Counted from the first letter of the stretch, positions 52,480 to 64,000 are shown. The stretch is DNA of 64,000 nucleotides from Opitutaceae bacterium (GCA_014879845.1 JACSRI010000163.1:1-64000), one strand, 5' to 3'. Made by a program: numbers and translations. The notes: generated by a model from the sequence alone, not told the origin.

Positions 52480-54180
52480 ATGGCATCCTGGATCAACGAA
52501 CTTGAATCGCTCTACGCCTCCGAGGCGGCCTGTCAGTTCATCCTGCACGGCAATGTGCAGGATGTCTTCTGGCACGGCGCGGATGCCAAGGCCGCGGGCC
52601 TCGTGCCGCCGGCGGCTGCGAAGTCCGTTTCGGCTCCACGCGGACCGCTCGCCGAGTATCACGACCTCGACGAGTTCCTCGTGCGCCGCCTGCTCGGAGG
52701 ATTCACGGTCATCGTCGAACTCGACCTCGCTCACGGCATCGACATCCGCCGCGGGCGCGAGGTCCTGGAGGGGTGGGATGGGCTCGCCTCGCTGCGCGAC
52801 CTGCGGGCCTCGCCGATGGAGTATCTCTCGGCGCTGCGCCGGCTCTTCCTCTTCCTGAACAACCTGGCGGTTTCCGAGCGCCGGCCCGTGCATGTCGCGG
52901 CGATTCTGCGCGACGCGCACATGCTTGTGCCGGGCGATGCCGGCAACCTGCAGTTCGACCTCGGCGCCGGCGCCTCGCTGGTGCGTGAGTGGTCTCGGCC
53001 ATCCACGCACGAGTGGTTCAGCCTCACGACCTTCCTGCTCGCGGAAAATCTCAGCGACCTGCACGTGATGGTGCGCAACAATCCGCTGGCGGCGGCGCTC
53101 ACCGTGGGCCTGCCGGGCGAGGAGGATCTCGTCGCGGACCTGACGCGCCTCGCGACGGTTTTTCCCGGCAGCCTCGGCGAGTATGAGAAGAGTCCCGACA
53201 CGCTCGCGCGCAAGCTGCGCGGACTCACGCGCAACTCGCTCGTCAGCCTCCTGCGCCGGCGCACGCACGCGAAGAAGCCCCTCGATCAGGCAGCCGTCAG
53301 TGCGTTGCGCAAGGAGCTGGTCGAGCGCGACAGTTCGGCGCTCGTGGAGTTCGTGGAATCGAAGGTCACGCTCGACGACTATCACGGCCAGCCGCAGCTC
53401 GTGGACGCCGTGCGCACGGACCTGAAGCTCATGCGCGAGGGCGTGACCAAGGCCGTGCCGATGGGCTACCTCGTCGCCGGGCCGGTCGGCACGGGAAAGA
53501 CCTACCTCGTCAACTGCATCGCGGGCGAGGCGCAGCTGCCGGTCATCGTGCTGAAGAATTTCCGCGACCGCTGGGTCGGCAGCTCCGAGAGCAACCTCGA
53601 GAAAATTTTCCGGCTCATTGGCGCGGTGGGCGAGTGCGTGGTCTTCATCGACGAGGCCGACCAGACGCTGGGGCGCCGCAGCGGTGCCGATTCGTCGAGC
53701 GACGTCAACGGTCGGCTCTACTCCATGCTCGCGCAGTTCATGGCCGACCAGAACAACCGCGGCCGCGTGCTCTGGGTGCTCGCCACCTCGCGGCCCGATC
53801 TCGTCGAGGTGGATCTCAAGCGCCCGGGTCGTGTCGATCGGCGCCTGCCGGTGCTGCCCGCCTTCGAGCTGAAGGACCGCTGGGCCATGCTGCGCGGTGT
53901 GTTCAAGCGCTTCGGCCTCGAGCTGCCAGGCGAGTGCCCGGCCGACCTCGAGCCGCCGGAACTGCTCACGGCCGGCGCCGCCACGGCGCTGGCGAGCGCC
54001 GTCTATCGCCAGCACCACATCAGCCAGGCGCCGGCGCTGGACCTCTTGCGCCAGCAACTCGCGAACTACATGCCGCCTGTGCCGATTTCCCGGATACGCG
54101 AGCAGATCAAGCTCGCGATCGAAGACACGAGCGATTTGGCGCTGTTGCCGGAAGGCTTGCGCAAGGAGTTGGCGGGGTAG
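52480..54180 (+). CDS. classical AAA ATPase of the PspA operon
   Basis: 566 residues. The N-terminal half (1-290) is unlike known MIT or N domains and starts MASWINELESLYASEAACQF. The AAA module has Walker A AGPVGTGKT (about 334), pore-loop region NFRDRWVGSSESNLEKIF, Walker B CVVFIDEAD (about 388) and the second region of homology ATSRPDLVEVDLKRPGRVDR with arginine fingers. A helical lid follows. The RWVGSSE pore loop and RPGR are typical of classical AAA remodelers such as Vps4, katanin, p97 and FtsH. Location after pspA suggests it disassembles PspA polymers, as Vps4 does for ESCRT-III (inference). Confidence 0.87.
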   Translation: MASWINELESLYASEAACQFILHGNVQDVFWHGADAKAAGLVPPAAAKSVSAPRGPLAEYHDLDEFLVRRLLGGFTVIVELDLAHGIDIRRGREVLEGWDGLASLRDLRASPMEYLSALRRLFLFLNNLAVSERRPVHVAAILRDAHMLVPGDAGNLQFDLGAGASLVREWSRPSTHEWFSLTTFLLAENLSDLHVMVRNNPLAAALTVGLPGEEDLVADLTRLATVFPGSLGEYEKSPDTLARKLRGLTRNSLVSLLRRRTHAKKPLDQAAVSALRKELVERDSSALVEFVESKVTLDDYHGQPQLVDAVRTDLKLMREGVTKAVPMGYLVAGPVGTGKTYLVNCIAGEAQLPVIVLKNFRDRWVGSSESNLEKIFRLIGAVGECVVFIDEADQTLGRRSGADSSSDVNGRLYSMLAQFMADQNNRGRVLWVLATSRPDLVEVDLKRPGRVDRRLPVLPAFELKDRWAMLRGVFKRFGLELPGECPADLEPPELLTAGAATALASAVYRQHHISQAPALDLLRQQLANYMPPVPISRIREQIKLAIEDTSDLALLPEGLRKELAG

Positions 54181-54200
54181 GAATGCCAACGGGCGAATGC

Positions 54201-54273
54201 GGCGCGGCCGAGTCCTCGCCCTACGTTCGAGCGGGCTCAGCGGGTAGGGCGAGGCCTCTGGCCGAGCCGCGAA
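54201..54273 (+). repeat. REP-like palindrome, left copy flanking RAYT
   Basis: CGGCCGAGTCCTCGCCCTAC pairs imperfectly with GTAGGGCGAGGCCTCTGGCC to give a long hairpin. Its right half GCGGGTAGGGCGAGGCCTC continues as TGGCCGAGCCGCGA and is an inverted copy, with one mismatch over about 33 nt, of the element at 54799-54833. Confidence 0.85.
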
Positions 54274-54278
54274 GATGC

Positions 54279-54758
54279 TCACGTGGGCCGAGGCCCATCG
54301 TCGACCAGATCGTCGCGCCACTGCAGCCACGCATGCGGCCAGTCTCCGGGACAGGTGACGAGCTTGGCGCGAACCGGGTTGTTGAGGATATAGCGGATCT
54401 TCTCATCCGCCGACTCATCCGACCGCAGTCGATGGTCGAAGAATCCGGTCTGCTACCTGATGCCGACGGCTTTCGCCTGGTAGCCTTTCCATGTGGAAAT
54501 TGTTGCTTGGAGCGATTGGCCGGCCGGCACACTCAACAAGGCGTGCAGGTGGTCTGGCATGAGCAGAATGACATCCAGCCACCAGCGACCGATATGGTGA
54601 TAGTGAACCGCGTTGCGTAGGACCGCGGGCGCGACGGTCGGTAGCGTGAGGACGCTGGTGCTGCGATCAGCGGCGCAGATCGTGATGAAGAATCGTGACC
54701 CTGCCCCCACCCAACCTGGTGGCGTGTGGTGGAGGCGTCGGCGTTCGGGCAGGGGCAC
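54279..54758 (-). pseudogene. REP-associated tyrosine transposase (RAYT, IS200-like), nonsense-mutated
   Basis: Read from GTG 54758, the frame gives PPGWVGAGSRFFITICAADR and then the HUH-type motif LMPDHLHALLSVP. It reaches KGYQAKAVGIR and a TAG (54453-54455). The same frame continues without further stops as QTGFFDHRLRSDESADEKIR and YILNNPVRAKLVTCPGDWPH to TGA at 54279. Family members have Trp at the stop position (WQxGFFDH), so a single TGG to TAG change explains it. The lost part includes the YI..NPVR helix thought to hold the catalytic Tyr. REP palindromes flank it in inverted orientation, the normal RAYT setting. Confidence 0.88.
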
Positions 54759-54798
54759 GTGGCCGGGATACGGATCTCCTGGTGTGGGACAATATCCA

Positions 54799-54878
54799 TC
54801 GCGGCTCGGCCGGAGGCCTCGCCCTACCCGCGAGCCAGCTCAGCAGGTGGGATGAGGCCTCCGGCTGAGCTGCGTCGC
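54799..54878 (+). repeat. REP-like palindrome, right copy flanking RAYT
   Basis: TCGCGGCTCGGCCGGAGGCC continues as TCGCCCTACC, then after about 17 nt GGTGGGATGAGGCCTCCGGC closes a long hairpin. It is the inverted partner of the 54201-54273 element and ends 12 bp before the 3-prime end of tyrS. Confidence 0.85.
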
Positions 54879-54889
54879 GCGATGGCACG

Positions 54890-56170
54890 TCACTCCGCGC
54901 ACACCAGCAGGTAGTTCCTCTTCCCCTTGCGCAGGAGCACGTGCTTGCCGTGCAGCAGGTCGCTCTCGGTCACCTGGCGCTTGATGTCGGCGACACGCGT
55001 ATTGTTCACGTAGATGCCGCCGCCTTCGACGTCCTTGCGGGCCTGGCCCTTCGACGGGCAGAGATTCGTGGTCGCGAGCAGGTCGACGATGTTGAGGCCG
55101 GCGCCGGCGAGCGTCACGCGTGCGATCGCGGCGCCGGGCACCTCGGCGGCGATGTCGCGCATCGCGCTTTCGGATACACCGGTCGGGTCGCCGCCGAAGA
55201 GCAGCTGGCTGGCGCGGATCGCGTCCTCGCAGGCCGCGGTGCCGTGCACGAGCGTCGTCACTTCGCGGGCGAGCGCGGCGTGCGCGGCGCGCGCGCCGGG
55301 GTTGGCGGCGTGCTCGGCCTCGAGCGCTTCGATCGTCTCGCGCGGCAGGAGCGTGAACTTGCGCAGGTAGGGTGCGACCATCACGTCCTCGGTGTTGATG
55401 AAGAACTGGTAGAAGCGGTAGGGGCTCGTCTTCTGCGGATCGAGCCAGACCGCGCCGCTGGCGGTCTTGCCGAACTTTGTGCCGTCGCTCTTGGTGATGA
55501 GCGGGAAGGTCCAGCCCCAGGCCGCGGCGCCGAGTTTCTTCCGGATCAGGTCCGTGCCGGCGACGATGTTGCCCCACTGGTCGGAGCCGCCGATCTGCAG
55601 CTCGCAGCCGAAGGCCTGGCGCAGGTGGAGAAAGTCGAAGGCCTGCAGGAGCTGATAGCTGAACTCCGTGAAGCTTATGCCCGAGTCGCCCTCCATGCGG
55701 GACTTCACCGAGTCCTTCGCGAGCATGACGTTCAGCGAAAAGTGCTTTCCGATGTCGCGGAGGAAATCGAGGAAGCTGATCGGCGCCGTCCATTCGGCGT
55801 TGTCGACGAGGCGGGCGGGGTTGGCCGCGACCTCGAAATCGAGCAGCTTGGCGAGCTGTGCCTTGATGCAGGTGATGTTGTGCGTGAGGGCCTCGCGCGT
55901 GAGCAGGTTGCGTTCGGACGAGCGGCCGGAGGGGTCGCCGATCATGCCGGTGGCGCCGCCGGCCAGCGCGATCACGTGGTGGCCGGCCTGCTGGAAGCGC
56001 TTGAGCGTGAGCTGTCCCATGAGGTGGCCGACGTGCAGCGAGTCGGCCGTCGGATCGAAGCCGCAATAGACGGTCACCGGTCCCGATTTGAGCCGGTCGG
56101 TGAGACCGGGCAGGTCGGTGCAGTCGGCCAGCAGGCCGCGCCACTGGAGGTCTTCGATCAGGGAGGACAT
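54890..56170 (-). CDS. tyrS: tyrosyl-tRNA synthetase
   Basis: 426 residues from ATG 56170 (MSSLIEDLQWRGLLADCTDL); the track start at 56230 is only an upstream in-frame codon. It charges tRNA-Tyr. The class I HIGH motif is HVGH (46-49), the Tyr-binding region has YCGFDPTADSLH, and the KMSKS loop reads KFGKT near residue 233. The C-terminal S4-like domain is present (GGIYVNNTRVADIKRQVTES). Divergent from the peroxiredoxin gene. Confidence 0.97.
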   Translation of the reverse strand: MSSLIEDLQWRGLLADCTDLPGLTDRLKSGPVTVYCGFDPTADSLHVGHLMGQLTLKRFQQAGHHVIALAGGATGMIGDPSGRSSERNLLTREALTHNITCIKAQLAKLLDFEVAANPARLVDNAEWTAPISFLDFLRDIGKHFSLNVMLAKDSVKSRMEGDSGISFTEFSYQLLQAFDFLHLRQAFGCELQIGGSDQWGNIVAGTDLIRKKLGAAAWGWTFPLITKSDGTKFGKTASGAVWLDPQKTSPYRFYQFFINTEDVMVAPYLRKFTLLPRETIEALEAEHAANPGARAAHAALAREVTTLVHGTAACEDAIRASQLLFGGDPTGVSESAMRDIAAEVPGAAIARVTLAGAGLNIVDLLATTNLCPSKGQARKDVEGGGIYVNNTRVADIKRQVTESDLLHGKHVLLRKGKRNYLLVCAE

Positions 56171-56399
56171 GGAGCCGATCGGTATGCGGCGCGCGCCACG
56201 ACGGCTCAAGGGGAAATCCCGTGGCGCCATGCCGCCAACTGATCGCTGATGCGGGAAACAAATAAGCCGCGGTGAACCCTGACGGTATGGTTCCCGCTTA
56301 TGCTCTTTGTGTTTGTCTCAACCCGGGGGCGGGGACACGTTCTCGAGCTCGTCCAATCGACAGCGTTCCCTCCAAACCTGTTAACCAACAAATACAAAC

Positions 56400-56870
56400 A
56401 TGCCACTCGCCCAAGGAAGCAAAGCCCCGGATTTCACCCTCAAGACCAAGACGGCCGACGGCCTCAAGGACGTCACCCTCAGCGCCAACTTCGGCAAGAA
56501 GAACACCGTCATCCTCTTCTTCCCGCTCGCCTACACCGGCGTGTGCACGGCCGAGATGTGCGATGTGACCGGCGGTCTCGCCGACTACTCCAAGCTCGAT
56601 GCCGAGGTGCTGGCGATCTCCGTGGACAGCCCGTTTGCCCAGGAGGCGTGGGCCAAGGCCAACAACATCAAGGTCACCCTCCTGAGCGACCTGAACAAGA
56701 CTGTCACCAAGGCCTATGACGTGCTCTTTCCCATGCTCGCCGGCGTGGGTGACACCGCCGCCCGCGCCGCCTTCGTCGTCGGCAAGGACGGCGTGATCAA
56801 ATACGCCGAGCAGACGCCGACCCCGAAGGACCTCCCGAACTTCGCCGCGGTCAAGGCAGCCCTCGCCTGA
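56400..56870 (+). CDS. peroxiredoxin (AhpC/TSA-redoxin fold, AhpE-like)
   Basis: 156 residues. Thioredoxin-fold peroxidase with the peroxidatic site FPLAYTGVCTAEMC: peroxidatic Cys49 preceded by Thr, and a second Cys at 54. The resolving partner is not certain from sequence alone. Reduces peroxides in the cytoplasm; no signal peptide. The 229-bp divergent gap with tyrS holds its promoter, though none is obvious. A strong terminator follows. Confidence 0.92.
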   Translation: MPLAQGSKAPDFTLKTKTADGLKDVTLSANFGKKNTVILFFPLAYTGVCTAEMCDVTGGLADYSKLDAEVLAISVDSPFAQEAWAKANNIKVTLLSDLNKTVTKAYDVLFPMLAGVGDTAARAAFVVGKDGVIKYAEQTPTPKDLPNFAAVKAALA

Positions 56871-56887
56871 GACCGATGACGTGAGCT

Positions 56888-56925
56888 GCGTCCCGGCCGC
56901 CTGATTGCGCCGGGACGCGTTTTTT
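56888..56925 (+). terminator. intrinsic terminator after the peroxiredoxin gene
   Basis: GCGTCCCGGC pairs perfectly with GCCGGGACGC (10 bp, 11-nt loop) and is followed by GTTTTTT. Separates the peroxiredoxin gene from acnA. Confidence 0.9.
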
Positions 56926-56945
56926 CCGAAATTTCCGATCCGACC

Positions 56946-59657
<2,712 letters not shown>

Positions 59658-59687
59658 TGGCCTGACTCCCCGCCCACACCTCCCGCG

Positions 59688-60200
59688 ATGGCTGCAAACA
59701 ACGGACCTGTCTTTCTCGTCGACGCCAGCTCGGACCCCACGCTCGTGCGGGTCCGCGGGCGGGCGTCGTTCCAGAACAGCCAGTTGATTCGGGACTACGT
59801 CCAGCAGTCGGTGCGGGAGGGGCGGCGGCGGTTCATCTTCGACTTCATCGAGTGCACGGGCATGGACAGCACGTTCCTCGGCGTGCTGGCCGGCGCGGCG
59901 CTCGACCTGCGCAAGGCCGTGCCCACGGGCACGCTGGTGCTCTGCCGGCTGGGCCAGCGCAACCTCGAGCTCGTGCGCAACCTCGGCCTGCACCGGCTCG
60001 CCGCGGTCGTGACCGGCGAGGACCTGGCCGAACTGCAGCGGCAGGGTGGCGAAGCGCTCTCGGGACCGAAGTTGAACGAGAGCGAGGCTGCCAAGCTCGT
60101 GCTTCGGGCCCACCTCGATCTCGTCGAGGCGGACGAGGCCAATCGCAGCAAGTTCCAGGATGTGATCTCGCTCCTCAAGGGGCGCGTCGATCACGGCTGA
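59688..60200 (+). CDS. STAS-domain anti-sigma factor antagonist-like protein
   Basis: 170 residues. STAS fold with VDASSDPTLVRVRGRASFQN and RRFIFDFIECTGMDSTFLGV, the latter holding the Ser (MDSTFLG) that is phosphorylated in SpoIIAA/RsbV proteins. The C-terminal 60 residues are helical and extra to a minimal STAS domain. It is 3 bp upstream of a SpoIIE-type phosphatase, which would dephosphorylate it. No anti-sigma kinase gene is nearby. Confidence 0.9.
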   Translation: MAANNGPVFLVDASSDPTLVRVRGRASFQNSQLIRDYVQQSVREGRRRFIFDFIECTGMDSTFLGVLAGAALDLRKAVPTGTLVLCRLGQRNLELVRNLGLHRLAAVVTGEDLAELQRQGGEALSGPKLNESEAAKLVLRAHLDLVEADEANRSKFQDVISLLKGRVDHG

Positions 60201-60203
60201 GAG

Positions 60204-61649
60204 ATGGCCCTCGCCTGCCTGATCGTGGCGGCGTTGGTCGTCGGCGCGGCGCTGTGGCGCCTGCAAGTCGAGATGCGCCATGCCCGCGGACTGGATGCGC
60301 GCGTCCAGCGCCTCCAGCAGGAGAAGGAGATGGCCGTGCGTTTCATGCAGGAGATGGTCGAGGCTCTCAGCGAGGGCGTCGACCGGCCTGCGCTTTTCCA
60401 GCGCATCGTGCGTGCCGCGGTGCGCTGCACCGGGGCGGTAAGCGGTTGCGTCTACGAGGTCGGCACCGATGAGCGCCTGCGCGGCGTTGCCGTGCAGGGT
60501 CTGTTCCCGCCGCAGAAGCCCCTTGCCGACGCCGCGCGGGATCGCGCCGGTTCGCGTGCCCGGTTTCTGGAGACGGTGCTGCGCTCGGAGGAGCTGGCCC
60601 TCGGTGAAGGTGTGGTCGGCACGGTCGCGCAGACGCGCAAGGCCGAATGCATCGCCGACGGGGCGGGGGATGGGCGCCTCGTCCGGCACGACGACCCGGC
60701 CCTCGCCGTACGTTCGCTCATCGCCACGCCGATCGAGTTTCGCGGGCGCTTGATCGGCGTGCTGGCCGTGGCCAATCCCGCGGACGACCAGGCCTTCACG
60801 GATACGGACTTCTCACTCGTGCAGTCGCTCGGCGTGCAGGCCGGTCTGGCGGTGCACAACATCGAGCAGCTCGTCTCGCAGCGCGAGAAGACGCAGATGG
60901 ACGTCGACATGGCTCTGGCCCGGAGCGTGCAGATGATGCTCGTGCCGACCGTGCTGCCGCATGTGGACGGCCTGGATGTCGATGCGCGCTACATTCCCGC
61001 GCAACGCGTCGGCGGCGACCTCGTCGACATCGTGCCGTTGTCGGCCGACCGGTTGGCCGTCGTCGTGGCCGATGTCTCGGGCAAGGGCGTGGCCGCCTCC
61101 ATTCTCATGGCGATCTGCCGCACGCACCTGCGCCATGCCCTCGAGCACGCCGACTCGCCGGCCGAGGTCTGCCGGTCGGTCAACCGCGTGATGTCCGGCG
61201 AGATCCGCGAGGGCATGTTCGTCACCGCGGTCGTTGCGATCGTCGATGCGGGGCGGGGTTGCGTGACCTTTGCCCGCGCCGGGCACGAGGCCCCTCTCGT
61301 GGGGCGTTACGACGCGGTGCGTGGGTCTTATGTGGTCGAGCCGGTGCGCTGCGACGGCATGGCGCTCGGTCTGGTCGACCCGGAGTTTTTCGATCCGGCC
61401 ATCGCCGACTGTTCGGTGCCGCTGGAGGTCGGCGGCATGGTGGTGTTGTTCACCGACGGGCTGACCGAGGCTCCCAATCTGGAGGACAAGGAGTTTTCGA
61501 CCGCGCGCCTGATCGACGCGGTGCGCACGCACCGCCAGGCCGCGAGTGCGGAGATCAACGCCGGCATCCTGGAGACGGTCGAGCGCTTCATCGGTGGCTC
61601 GAAGCAGCACGACGACCTCACGCTGGTCACGATCAAGCGGATCGGGTAG
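60204..61649 (+). CDS. GAF- and SpoIIE (PP2C)-domain serine phosphatase, RsbU-like
   Basis: 481 residues. An N-terminal membrane helix ([20 protein letters not shown]) is followed by coiled coil. A GAF domain (about 55-215; [20 protein letters not shown]) leads to a PP2C/SpoIIE phosphatase domain (about 235-480). The latter has [20 protein letters not shown], the metal motif [13 protein letters not shown], and TDGLTE near the end. Such enzymes dephosphorylate STAS antagonists in partner-switching stress responses. Paired with the STAS gene just upstream. Confidence 0.92.
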   Translation: MALACLIVAALVVGAALWRLQVEMRHARGLDARVQRLQQEKEMAVRFMQEMVEALSEGVDRPALFQRIVRAAVRCTGAVSGCVYEVGTDERLRGVAVQGLFPPQKPLADAARDRAGSRARFLETVLRSEELALGEGVVGTVAQTRKAECIADGAGDGRLVRHDDPALAVRSLIATPIEFRGRLIGVLAVANPADDQAFTDTDFSLVQSLGVQAGLAVHNIEQLVSQREKTQMDVDMALARSVQMMLVPTVLPHVDGLDVDARYIPAQRVGGDLVDIVPLSADRLAVVVADVSGKGVAASILMAICRTHLRHALEHADSPAEVCRSVNRVMSGEIREGMFVTAVVAIVDAGRGCVTFARAGHEAPLVGRYDAVRGSYVVEPVRCDGMALGLVDPEFFDPAIADCSVPLEVGGMVVLFTDGLTEAPNLEDKEFSTARLIDAVRTHRQAASAEINAGILETVERFIGGSKQHDDLTLVTIKRIG

Positions 61650-61671
61650 GGGCGGCGGAGTCCAACGGCAA

Positions 61672-61738
61672 GGCGACGCCTCAGGCCAAGCCGCCATGGG
61701 CGTCGTCGGCGGTCTCGGCTCGGCCGGAAGCGCCCCAC
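61672..61738 (+). repeat. diverged REP pair (REPIN-like) between the phosphatase and trpB
   Basis: GGCGACGCCTCAGGCCAAGC resembles the RAYT-flanking GGCGAGGCCTCTGGCCGAGC. CGGCTCGGCCGGAAGCGCCC resembles the inverted CGGCTCGGCCGGAGGCCTCG. The two halves face each other around about 15-20 nt, as in a REP doublet. Similarity is clear but imperfect. Confidence 0.6.
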
Positions 61739-61806
61739 GGTGGCCTGGCGCGACACCGGGCAATTCCGTTTGCCAACCCCGCCGTGCGCGGCAGGGTTTC
61801 GGGCAT

Positions 61807-63033
61807 ATGTCGACGCAAGGTGCCCCCACCATGATCGCTCCTGAGACGCTGCCGGATGCGCGTGGGCGCTTCGGGGATTTTGGCGGCGTCTATGTGCCCG
61901 AGACGCTGATGACGGCGCTCGAGGAACTGGGTGCCGCCTACGAAAAGGCCCGGACCGATCCGGCCTACCAGACCGAGTTGCGTCACCACCTGAAGGAGTT
62001 TTGCGGACGGCCGACCGAACTGTATTTCGCCGAGCGGCTGACCGAACACGTGGGCGGCGCGAAGATCTACTTCAAGCGCGAGGACATGCTCCACACCGGC
62101 GCGCACAAGATCAACAACGCCCTCGGGCAGGCGCTTCTCGCCCGGCGGATGGGCAAGCGGCGCATCATTGCCGAGACCGGCGCCGGCCAGCACGGTGTGG
62201 CCACGGCGGCGGTGAGCGCGAAGTTCGGCTTCGAGTGCGTGGTCTACATGGGCTCGGTCGACATGGAGCGCCAGGCGCTGAATGTCTTCCGCATGCGGCT
62301 CATGGGCGCGGAGGTGCGTGGCGTCGACGCCGGCCAGAAGACGCTCAAGGAAGCGGTCAACGAGGCCATGCGCGACTGGGTGACCAACGTGCGGTCGACC
62401 CACTACATCCTCGGCACGGCCTACGGCGCGCATCCGTATCCGATGATGGTGCGCGAGTTTCACCGCATCATCGGCCGCGAGGCGAAGGAGCAGATCCTCG
62501 CGCGCGAGGGGCGGCTGCCGGACGAACTCGTCGCCTGCGTGGGCGGCGGCAGCAACGCCATCGGGCTCTTCTTCGAGTTCCTGCCCGACACGCACGTTCG
62601 CATGTGGGGCGTGGAGGCCGGAGGTCGCGGCATTCGTCGCGGCGAACACGCGGCCCGCTTTGAGGGCGGGCGCCTCGGCGTGCTGCAGGGCTGCAAGACC
62701 TTCATCCTTCAGGACGGCGATGGCCAGATCGAGGGTACGCACTCCGTGTCCGCAGGACTCGACTACGCGGCCGTGGGGCCCGAACACGCGTTCTATCGCG
62801 AGAAGGGCCGCATCGAGTTCACCTACGCGACCGATGACGAGGTGCTGGAGACGTTCCAGCTCTGTTCCCGCCTCGAGGGCATCATCCCGGCGCTGGAGTC
62901 GACGCATGCACTCGTGCACGGCATCAAGCGCGCCCGCGAACTGGGCAAGGGCAAGGTCGTGCTCGTCAACCTCTCCGGCCGCGGCGACAAGGACGTGCAG
63001 CAGGTCGCTGCGATTCTCGGGAACAAGGCTTGA
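61807..63033 (+). CDS. trpB: tryptophan synthase beta chain
   Basis: 408 residues from ATG 61807; ATG 61831 (MIAPETL) is an alternative. Condenses indole with serine to give tryptophan, using pyridoxal phosphate. PLP lysine K101 lies in [13 protein letters not shown], and the phosphate-binding loop is [10 protein letters not shown]. Other conserved parts are [20 protein letters not shown] and [20 protein letters not shown]. It stands alone: trpA and the other trp genes are not adjacent within the window. Confidence 0.97.
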   Translation: MSTQGAPTMIAPETLPDARGRFGDFGGVYVPETLMTALEELGAAYEKARTDPAYQTELRHHLKEFCGRPTELYFAERLTEHVGGAKIYFKREDMLHTGAHKINNALGQALLARRMGKRRIIAETGAGQHGVATAAVSAKFGFECVVYMGSVDMERQALNVFRMRLMGAEVRGVDAGQKTLKEAVNEAMRDWVTNVRSTHYILGTAYGAHPYPMMVREFHRIIGREAKEQILAREGRLPDELVACVGGGSNAIGLFFEFLPDTHVRMWGVEAGGRGIRRGEHAARFEGGRLGVLQGCKTFILQDGDGQIEGTHSVSAGLDYAAVGPEHAFYREKGRIEFTYATDDEVLETFQLCSRLEGIIPALESTHALVHGIKRARELGKGKVVLVNLSGRGDKDVQQVAAILGNKA

Positions 63034-63097
63034 TCGCGCGCCGGGGTGTGTCCCCTTGGCCCTTGGCACCTGGCTGCCGGGTCCTCACCTTGGCTGC

Positions 63098-63970
63098 ATG
63101 CGCAGCATGACAGGCTACGGCCGCGGTACGGCCGCTCGTGATCATTGGGAAGTCACCGTTCAGCTCTCGTCGGTGAACCGCAAGTCGCTCGAGGTCGCGG
63201 TGTCGCTGCCGCGCGAGTGGCAGGCGTTTGAGCCGGAGATCGCGGCGCTCGTGCGTGAGAAGGCGGCGCGTGGCCGCGTGCAGGTTTCGATCGACGTGCG
63301 TGGTGCGGCCGCGGCGGGCGGGCTCACGTGGGACGATGCGGCCGTGGCGGCGACGCTCGAACGCCTCGCGGTGCTCGCAGCCAAGCACGACACCGCGTTC
63401 ACGCCGACCCCGGAGCTGCTCTTCCAGCTCGCTCAGGCCAACCGCGTGGAGTCGGCCTCCCTCGCGCCCGAGGCCGCCCTGGCGCTGATCCGCGAGGCGA
63501 TGGAGCCGGCGCTGAACGACTTCGGCGCCATGCGCGCAAGAGAGGGCGCCGCGCTCGCCGCCGACCTCGCGGCGCGGGCGGCCACGCTGGCTTCGCTGGT
63601 CGAGGCGGTCTCCCGGCGGGCGCCCGAGGTGGTGCAGAACTACCGCGAAAACCTGCTGCAGCGCCTGCGCACGGCGGGACTCGAACTCGACGTGAGCGAT
63701 GAGCGCGTGCTGCGCGAGATCGCGCTGTTTGCCGACCGCATCGACATCAGCGAGGAACTCACGCGCCTGCGCAGCCACCTCGCGCAATTCGCGGCGCTCG
63801 ACGGCGGCGCAGAGCCCGTCGGCCGCAAGGCCGAGTTCATCCTCCAGGAAGTCGGCCGCGAGATCAACACCGTCGGCAGCAAGGCCAACGACATCGAGAT
63901 CGCGCGCGCCGTGATCGAGTTCAAGAACGAGCTCGAGCGCATCCGCGAGCAGATCCAGAACGTCGAGTAG
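63098..63970 (+). CDS. YicC family endoribonuclease
   Basis: 290 residues from ATG 63098 (MRSMTGYGRG), the family-typical start. N-terminal part has QLSSVNRKSLEVAVSLPREW. The C-terminal DUF1732 region has DRIDISEELTRLRSHLAQF and GRKAEFILQEVGREINTVGS, then KNELERIREQIQNVE. YicC proteins are reported RNases acting in sRNA turnover. In many bacteria gmk follows; here the window ends 30 bp later. Confidence 0.95.
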   Translation: MRSMTGYGRGTAARDHWEVTVQLSSVNRKSLEVAVSLPREWQAFEPEIAALVREKAARGRVQVSIDVRGAAAAGGLTWDDAAVAATLERLAVLAAKHDTAFTPTPELLFQLAQANRVESASLAPEAALALIREAMEPALNDFGAMRAREGAALAADLAARAATLASLVEAVSRRAPEVVQNYRENLLQRLRTAGLELDVSDERVLREIALFADRIDISEELTRLRSHLAQFAALDGGAEPVGRKAEFILQEVGREINTVGSKANDIEIARAVIEFKNELERIREQIQNVE

Positions 63971-64000
63971 GGCGCGCGTCGGATCGTCATCCGGTGGCTC

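Noticed and set aside
54221-54799. Minus-strand ORFs 54221-54532 and 54533-54799 in the RAYT region
   Set aside because: They are in other frames than the HUH-bearing RAYT frame and have Arg/Ser-rich shadow composition.

Overview
The window is a high-GC, gene-dense bacterial chromosome segment. Gene order and protein character fit Verrucomicrobiota, most likely the Opitutales/Opitutaceae. That placement is inferred from the long str-S10-spc-alpha ribosomal cluster, the unusual EF-Tu and RNA polymerase details, and the PadR/VIT and PspA cassettes. No 16S gene is present to confirm it.

Layout. (1) 1-7204: an M48 metalloprotease (cut by the left edge) with lemA on the minus strand, then a plus-strand energy-transduction operon: secreted TPR protein, ExbB, ExbD and a TonB-like protein. 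(2) 7335-20050: tRNA-Thr, tuf, tRNA-Trp, secE, nusG, rplK, rplA, rplJ, rplL, rpoB, rpoC, with a strong hairpin between rplL and rpoB. (3) 20153-23520: an accessory cassette of PadR regulator, HAAS/VIT membrane protein and small membrane protein, lying between rpoC and the str operon. (4) 23807-42693: rpsL, rpsG, fusA, rpsJ and the S10, spc and alpha operons through rplQ, including secY, a degenerate adenylate kinase and map. rpmD, infA and rpmJ are missing from their usual places. Two intrinsic terminators close the cluster. (5) 42892-48612: small zinc-ribbon membrane protein, YraN, a methyltransferase and a PAP2 phosphatase, then zwf and opcA and a small acidic protein. (6) 48879-54180: a four-gene operon with a PBP-OmpA fusion, a membrane coiled-coil protein, PspA and a classical AAA ATPase. 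(7) 54201-54878: a nonsense-mutated REP-associated transposase (RAYT) between inverted REP palindromes. (8) 54890-63970: tyrS (minus), then peroxiredoxin, acnA, a STAS/SpoIIE-phosphatase pair, trpB and YicC.

How the genes work together. Most of the window is the translation/transcription core: RNA polymerase alpha, beta and beta-prime, about 30 ribosomal proteins, EF-Tu, EF-G, NusG and the SecYE translocon. Around it are envelope systems (TonB/Exb, PspA/AAA, LemA/M48) and central metabolism (oxidative pentose phosphate entry, aconitase, tryptophan synthase).

Most interesting: the PspA-AAA-PBP/OmpA operon, which looks like a bacterial ESCRT-III/Vps4-like membrane maintenance module; loss of all three clustered cysteines of the second zinc site in RpoC; an adenylate-kinase homologue whose P-loop is destroyed; an S11 with an Ala/Pro/Lys-rich N-terminal extension of about 85 residues; a set of intergenic elements built from 6-10 nt (mostly exactly 7 nt) periodic words, often as inverted pairs; and the decayed RAYT/REP locus.
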